This document shows positions 62,539 through 64,000 of a DNA stretch of 64,000 nt, piece by piece. The notes under the pieces are model-generated. The model made no database searches and was not told the DNA's origin. It worked only from the letters and a program-made list of their open reading frames with translations. Position 1 is the first letter of the stretch. Every line of letters starts with the position of its first letter. Position numbers and translations under genes: made by a program. The DNA is taken from NCBI GenBank assembly GCA_965249645.1, contig CBDFML010000008.1, forward strand, positions 238,057 to 302,056, written 5' to 3'. This DNA comes from CAVOEB01 sp965249645. Lineage in GTDB: Bacteria; Pseudomonadota; Alphaproteobacteria; UBA828; JAPUJA01.

Positions 62539-62874
62539 TCAACACAGCCGGGCGCCGTCGGGCACCGCGTGGTCGGGCGCGATCAGCACCACCGCGCCCC
62601 CCGCGTCGGCGAAGCCCAGCACGAGACACTGGCTCATGACCGGGCCGATCTGCTTCTCCGGGAAATTCACGACCGCGCAGACCTGGCGCCCGACCAGCGC
62701 TCCGGGCTCGTAATGCCGGGTGATCTGGGCCGAGCTCCTGAGCTCGCCGATCCCGGTGCCGAAGTCGATCCACAGCTTCACGACGGGCGTCCGGGCCTCG
62801 GGAAATGGCTCGGCCCGGCTCACCGTGCCGGCCCGGATGTCGACCCGGGCGAAGTCGTCGTAGGCAATTGTCAT
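62539..62874 (-). CDS. csaA: CsaA-like tRNA-binding-domain protein
   Basis: A 111-residue protein consisting of a single tRNA-binding (EMAP/MetG C-terminal-like) OB fold. Motifs are FARVDIRAGTVSRAEPFPEA, KLWIDFGTGIGELRSSAQITRHY, VGRQVCAVVNFPEKQIGPVMSQCLVLGFAD and the C-terminal VVLIAPDHAVPDGARL. This is the CsaA pattern: a dimeric protein with chaperone-like or export-related activity in Bacillus, of unsettled role elsewhere. It lies next to, and on the same strand as, the tRNA, with 68 bases between them. Start at ATG 62874. Confidence 0.9.
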   Translation of the reverse strand: MTIAYDDFARVDIRAGTVSRAEPFPEARTPVVKLWIDFGTGIGELRSSAQITRHYEPGALVGRQVCAVVNFPEKQIGPVMSQCLVLGFADAGGAVVLIAPDHAVPDGARLC

Positions 62875-63018
62875 GGCGTCTCCTCAAGACGGACGCGAGG
62901 GATCGTTTATTGTATATCCCGCGCGTTTCGGTGAGGATGACACAACAGCTCTGAATCAACATCGCGATTTCGTCCATCGGTCAATCGAACGGTCGATTAA
63001 TCAAACAGGGGGTCGCTC

Positions 63019-63804
63019 ATGGGTCAACTTTCTGATAAACGGGCCTTCGTAACAGGCGCCAACAGCGGCATCGGCCAGGCCATCGCTATCGAAATGGCGA
63101 AGGAAGGCGCGAACGTCGCGGTTCACGGCCGATCCCTCGAAAAGCTGTCAGATACCGTCCAGGCGATTGAAGCGGCGGGCTCCAGGGCGGTTCCCCTGGT
63201 CGCGGATTTCGAAGACGAATCGACCATCAAGCCGATGTGCGCCGATGCACTGCGTGAACTGGGCGGGATCGATATCGTGGTCAACAACGCCGGCATGGAT
63301 CTCGGCGGATTCAACGTCGTCGATATCGACAACGCCGGCTGGGATACGCTTTACCAGGTCAATATGAAGACCTATTTCCTGGTCAGCAAATACACCGCGC
63401 CGGCGATGATCGAACAGAAGACCGGCGGGCGCTTCATCAATGTCGGCTCGATCGGCGGCAAGCTCGCCCAGGCGGGACTGGCGCATTACAACTCCGCGAA
63501 AATGGCCGTCACCGGCTTTAGTCGCTCCTTTGCCGCGGAAGTGGGCGAGCACGGCATTACGGTCAACACGATCTGTCCCGGTTTTACCGAAACCAAGCTG
63601 AACTCGATCATTTTCAACGATATGGCCAAAGAGTCCGGCCGCCCCTACGACGAAATTCACGACGAGGAAATGCTGGGCAACATGCTCAAGATGCTGATCC
63701 TGCCCGACGATATCGCCCATCTCGCAGTGTTTCTCGCGTCCGACAAGGCGCGGGCGATCACCGCGCAGGATATCAACGTCTGCGCTGGGCTATGCCTGTG
63801 GTAG
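63019..63804 (+). CDS. Short-chain dehydrogenase/reductase (classical SDR)
   Basis: A 261-residue NAD(P)-dependent oxidoreductase. The cofactor loop is TGANSGIGQAIA (TGxxxGxG), NNAG follows in VVNNAGMDLGG, and the active site is Ser in VGSIGGKL with Tyr-x-x-x-Lys in HYNSAKMAVTGFSRS. The last block PGFTETKLNSI and the end ITAQDINVCAGLCLW are typical. The substrate class (sugar, steroid or 3-oxoacyl) cannot be judged. It stands divergent from csaA with about 144 bases between, and converges with the next gene. Confidence 0.9.
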   Translation: MGQLSDKRAFVTGANSGIGQAIAIEMAKEGANVAVHGRSLEKLSDTVQAIEAAGSRAVPLVADFEDESTIKPMCADALRELGGIDIVVNNAGMDLGGFNVVDIDNAGWDTLYQVNMKTYFLVSKYTAPAMIEQKTGGRFINVGSIGGKLAQAGLAHYNSAKMAVTGFSRSFAAEVGEHGITVNTICPGFTETKLNSIIFNDMAKESGRPYDEIHDEEMLGNMLKMLILPDDIAHLAVFLASDKARAITAQDINVCAGLCLW

Positions 63805-63823
63805 GGCGAATGCGCCGCACCAG

Positions 63824-64000
63824 CTAACCATAGGTTTCGTAGGGCAAATGCCCGGTCAGGTTATGGGTGATTCCCTGGCCGTCGATCAGCATCATGTTTT
63901 CCGCCCGGCAACCGCACAGGCCCGCAACCTCCAGGTTGGTCAGGTAGACGTCCGTCGCCATGACAATGTTTTTCGGAAAACGGCCGCTCGATTTCATCGT
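63824..64000 (-). CDS. C-terminal end of an unidentified gene (possibly M24-peptidase-like), cut by the window
   Basis: A minus-strand frame is open from base 64000 down to the TAG at 63824 (58 residues visible). The end reads VMATDVYLTNLEVAG, then CGCRAENMMLIDGQG and HLPYETYG. The C-R-x-E-N-x-x-L-I pattern followed by a glycine turn resembles the end of M24 aminopeptidase/creatinase folds (G-V-R-x-E-x-x-x-L-V), where the Glu is a metal ligand. Too little is visible to be sure; an ATG exists at 63997, so a very short separate protein is not strictly excluded. Confidence 0.45.
   Translation of the reverse strand, partial: TMKSSGRFPKNIVMATDVYLTNLEVAGLCGCRAENMMLIDGQGITHNLTGHLPYETYG

Overview
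The window is GC-rich, gene-dense chromosome from an alphaproteobacterium, probably a Rhodospirillales-like lineage. The evidence is the gene order of the division and cell wall (dcw) cluster with lpxC, bamD, recN and ligA beyond it, a methionine synthase split into two genes next to a fused ArsR-methyltransferase regulator, a FixJ-free XRE regulator of alphaproteobacterial type, and the absence of phage or transposon genes. Placement below class level is inference.

Layout. 1-1.3 kb: 3' part of rpoD (+). 1.3-5.9 kb: ligA, recN, bamD (-). 6.1-6.6 kb: an XRE regulator on the opposite strand with an inverted repeat in front. 6.7-26.4 kb: a complete dcw cluster read right to left (mraZ, rsmH, ftsL, ftsI, murE, murF, mraY, murD, ftsW, murG, murC, murB, ddl, ftsQ, ftsA, ftsZ) followed by lpxC. 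Nine of its junctions are 4-base ATGA overlaps. A four-copy MraZ box lies over the promoter in front, and stem-loops sit in the ftsA-ftsZ gap, after ftsZ and after lpxC. 26.7-29.6 kb: rnpB (RNase P RNA), an AmpD-like amidase, an EamA transporter and a TerB/DnaJ protein (-). 29.8-33.1 kb: an EF-G paralogue (+) and a degenerate EAL-domain protein (-).

33.3-40.9 kb (+): a fused 5-oxoprolinase/hydantoinase, a flavin reductase, a PRISE-type ene-reductase and two tandem Old Yellow Enzymes, which look like a catabolic or detoxification group for unsaturated carbonyl compounds. 40.9-46.7 kb (-): a methionine/one-carbon operon (ArsR-methyltransferase regulator, metF, metH split in two) behind an AT-rich stretch full of small palindromes. 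47.3-53.2 kb: mlaA-mlaC (+), purC (-), an M20 peptidase (+), and a minimal iron-uptake pair (-): a cupredoxin and an FTR1 permease whose reading frame continues into an outer-membrane beta-barrel with its own ribosome site and signal peptide.

53.2-62.4 kb is more accessory: Fur-like boxes, a pentapeptide-repeat protein with duplicated architecture, lower-GC spacers, a small secreted protein of cysteine repeats, a dimethylformamidase-like two-subunit enzyme, and an ABC importer (Tat-exported binding protein plus two permeases) with no ATPase gene beside it. 62.4-64 kb: a CAT-anticodon tRNA, a CsaA-like protein, a short-chain dehydrogenase, and the tail of a gene that leaves the window.

The strongest candidates for something undescribed are the nested FTR1/beta-barrel frame (51240-52811) and the cysteine-repeat secreted protein (55762-56133).
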